Source: JBEGTT01 sp041179245
GTDB lineage: Bacteria > Pseudomonadota > Gammaproteobacteria > Burkholderiales > Rhodocyclaceae
DNA: 7,014 nucleotides
Reading direction: 5' to 3'
Assembly (NCBI GenBank): GCA_041179245.1
Contig: JBEGTT010000119.1
Location: forward strand, 1-7,014
Under the pieces are notes generated by a model. The model searched no databases. It worked only from the letters and a program-made list of their open reading frames with translations, and was not told the DNA's origin. Below, piece by piece: positions 5,720 to 7,014 of this stretch (within the stretch, counting starts at the first letter, position 1; each line of letters begins with the position of its first letter). The translations under genes and the position numbers were made by a program.

Positions 5720-6458
5720 GGCGACCACCTTGAACACTGGTAATAACAGGCACCTTGGCCCGACGCTGCAACCACATCACCCCAAAAATATCGACAATCC
5801 CAACCCATAGTCGATTGTGGAATCCATATTTAGAAACGCCTTCAACGCGCGGACGATGGTTCACCGGCACTGACACCACCTCCCCACCGGCACGCAACAC
5901 CAGTGCAGGCAGAAAACGGTGCATATGGTTAAAGTAAGGCAAGCGCAAGAATAATTCTCGGCTAAATACTTTCAGACCACAGCCGGTATCAGGCGTGTCG
6001 TCGCCCAACAAGGACGCACGAATCCGGTTTGCGTGACGAGAAGAAAAGCGCTTTAACCAAGTGTCTTGCCGTTTTTGGCGCCAGCCAGCAACTAAGCGCA
6101 TTTCAGGATTTGGCGACTCAAATAATTTAGCCAGCATGGCCGGAATATCCGCCGGGTGGTTCTGCCCATCCGCATCCAGCGTTGCTATCCAGCGATTCTT
6201 TGCATGACGAACGCCTGTAGCGACCCCGGTACTTTGGCCACAACGGGCCTGATGGCGAACACAAACAAAGCGTGGTGCTAGCTCTTTGGCGAGGTCGGCA
6301 AAAATTTGCGGTGACTCATCATCACTGCCATCGTCCACGTAGACAATTTCAAGGTCAGGATCATTTCCCAATGCCCGCAAAATTTCCTCAACCAGTGGAC
6401 GGATATTGCCAGCCTCATTTAACGCAGGCACCACTACAGAAACTGAGTGTTCTCCCAT
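5712..6458 (-). CDS. GT2 family glycosyltransferase, dolichyl-phosphate-mannose-synthase-like
   Basis: The 248-residue protein has a GT-A fold typical of enzymes that move a sugar from a nucleotide donor to a polyprenyl phosphate at the inner face of the cytoplasmic membrane. Visible motifs: VSVVVPALNEAGNI at the N-terminus, VYVDDGSDD near 39-47 (donor binding), TLDADGQNHP near 93-102 with the metal-binding DAD, and an acceptor-side region with DTGCGLKVFSRELF near 157-170 and HMHRFLPAL near 178-186. NHRPRVEGVSKYGF near 200-213 is the usual RxxGxSKY-type end of the catalytic domain. It stops about 35 residues later with only one modest hydrophobic stretch, so it lacks the two C-terminal membrane helices of GtrB or ArnC. 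Donor and acceptor cannot be read from sequence. Two ATGs are in tandem (6461 and 6458); the second has the better spacing to AAGGA. It lies 12 bp after trpS and overlaps the LAB_N gene, its likely functional partner. Confidence 0.88.
   Translation of the reverse strand: MGEHSVSVVVPALNEAGNIRPLVEEILRALGNDPDLEIVYVDDGSDDESPQIFADLAKELAPRFVCVRHQARCGQSTGVATGVRHAKNRWIATLDADGQNHPADIPAMLAKLFESPNPEMRLVAGWRQKRQDTWLKRFSSRHANRIRASLLGDDTPDTGCGLKVFSRELFLRLPYFNHMHRFLPALVLRAGGEVVSVPVNHRPRVEGVSKYGFHNRLWVGIVDIFGVMWLQRRAKVPVITSVQGGRHG
5725..5731 (-). promoter_or_regulatory. Ribosome binding site deciding the LAB_N gene start
   Basis: The minus strand reads AAGGTGG with 5 bases to the ATG at 5719. It favours that ATG over the in-frame GTG at 5737, which has no such element at proper spacing, and it lies within the final codons of the glycosyltransferase gene. 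Confidence 0.6.
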
Positions 6459-6464
6459 CATTCT

Positions 6465-6469
6465 TCCTT
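6465..6469 (-). promoter_or_regulatory. Ribosome binding site of the GT2 gene
   Basis: AAGGA lies in the short gap after the trpS stop, 6 bases before the ATG at 6458 and 3 bases before the one at 6461. The spacing favours the second ATG. Confidence 0.6.
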
Positions 6470-6470
6470 A

Positions 6471-7014
6471 TTAGCTGTAATGCAGGCCCATTGACTCGCG
6501 CACGTCACGCATGGTTTCACGCGCCATATCACGAGCCTTTTCGCACCCATCGGCAATAATATTTTTAACCAGCGTTGGATCATCAAGATATTGCTGCGCT
6601 CGCTCACGCATCGGCGCCTGTTCTTTCAAGATGCCTTCGATGACCGGCTGCTTACATTCGACACAACCAATCCCGGCCGTTTTGCAACCTTCCTGAACCC
6701 AGTTACGGCAAGCTTCATCCGAATAAACCAGATGTAATTGCCACACGGGACAACGCGCAGGATCGCCCGGATCAGTGCGACGTGCGCGCTGGGTATCCGT
6801 GGGCATCGAACGTATTTTTTTGGAAACACTGTCCGCAGATTCTCGCAAAGTAATCGTATTGCTATACGACTTGGACATTTTTTGACCATCCAACCCTGGC
6901 ATCTTGGACTCTTCCGTCAGCAAGTAACCGGGTTCAACCAAGATCATCTTGCCGGTTCCTTCGAGATAGCCGAAGAGCCGCTCACGGTCTGCCGCTGACA
7001 TATGCTGCACTTCA
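6471..7014 (-). CDS. trpS: Tryptophanyl-tRNA synthetase, C-terminal part
   Basis: This class I aminoacyl-tRNA synthetase charges tRNA-Trp with tryptophan in the cytoplasm. The gene is cut by the right edge: the Rossmann half with the HIGH motif is missing and 181 C-terminal residues are visible (the frame is open to the edge; GTG at 7010 is an internal valine codon, not a start). The signature loop is GLDGQKMSKSYSNTI, with KMSKS encoded at 6881-6867. The following region has RRTDPGDPARCPVWQLH and then EGCKTAGIGCVECKQP, giving a C-x21-C-x6-C-x2-C pattern close to the [4Fe-4S]-binding motif of Thermotoga maritima TrpRS and unlike the E. coli enzyme. The end, ETMRDVRESMGLHYS, is typical of betaproteobacterial TrpRS. 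It heads the visible part of a six-gene minus-strand cluster; its promoter is outside the window. Confidence 0.95.
   Translation of the reverse strand, partial: EVQHMSAADRERLFGYLEGTGKMILVEPGYLLTEESKMPGLDGQKMSKSYSNTITLRESADSVSKKIRSMPTDTQRARRTDPGDPARCPVWQLHLVYSDEACRNWVQEGCKTAGIGCVECKQPVIEGILKEQAPMRERAQQYLDDPTLVKNIIADGCEKARDMARETMRDVRESMGLHYS

Noticed and set aside
1..7014. A new defence, toxin-antitoxin or mobile system
   Set aside because: Every substantial frame belongs to a housekeeping family or to the GT2/LAB_N and small membrane genes. There are no integrase, transposase, repeat-array or nuclease/toxin signatures, and composition looks uniform.

Overview
The window looks like core chromosome from a betaproteobacterium, most likely Burkholderiales and possibly Alcaligenaceae-like. 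This is inferred from protein style, not from a search. The cues are the AccA N-terminus (MKISFLDFEQPVAELENK), the Hda start (MRQLLLNILPAPLATLGNF), an hda gene followed directly by a HAD-IB phosphatase, and a TrpRS ending in GLHYS with a cysteine-rich insert. Base composition is close to 50% G+C by eye. I see no mobile element, CRISPR array, tRNA or rRNA.

Layout: (1) Positions 1-1128, minus strand: purM (purine synthesis) followed 23 bp later by the first 18 codons of accA (fatty acid synthesis), which runs off the left edge. (2) Positions 1129-1261: the only real intergenic region, 133 bp between the divergent purM and hda genes, carrying nested inverted repeats and a possible extended -10 promoter for hda. 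(3) Positions 1262-3110, plus strand: a compact operon of hda (regulatory inactivation of DnaA), a HAD-IB phosphatase of the SerB-like type, and a small single-pass membrane protein. These genes are joined by ATGA and TAATG overlaps. (4) Positions 3031-7014, minus strand: a six-gene string in the order trpS (5'-truncated at the right edge), a GT2 glycosyltransferase of the dolichyl-phosphate-mannose-synthase type, a three-helix LAB_N membrane protein, scpA, scpB, rluB. Nearly every junction overlaps, so translational coupling is likely.

The functions are mostly housekeeping: replication-initiation control (hda), chromosome condensation (scpAB), 23S rRNA pseudouridylation (rluB), tRNA charging (trpS), purine and lipid precursors. 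The less ordinary items are a TrpRS with a cysteine pattern matching the [4Fe-4S] motif known from Thermotoga maritima TrpRS, a GT2/LAB_N envelope-sugar pair wedged between trpS and scpA, an uncharacterised membrane protein at the end of the hda operon, and an 80-bp tail-to-tail coding overlap between that gene and rluB. I found no convincing new defence system or other undescribed multi-gene system.
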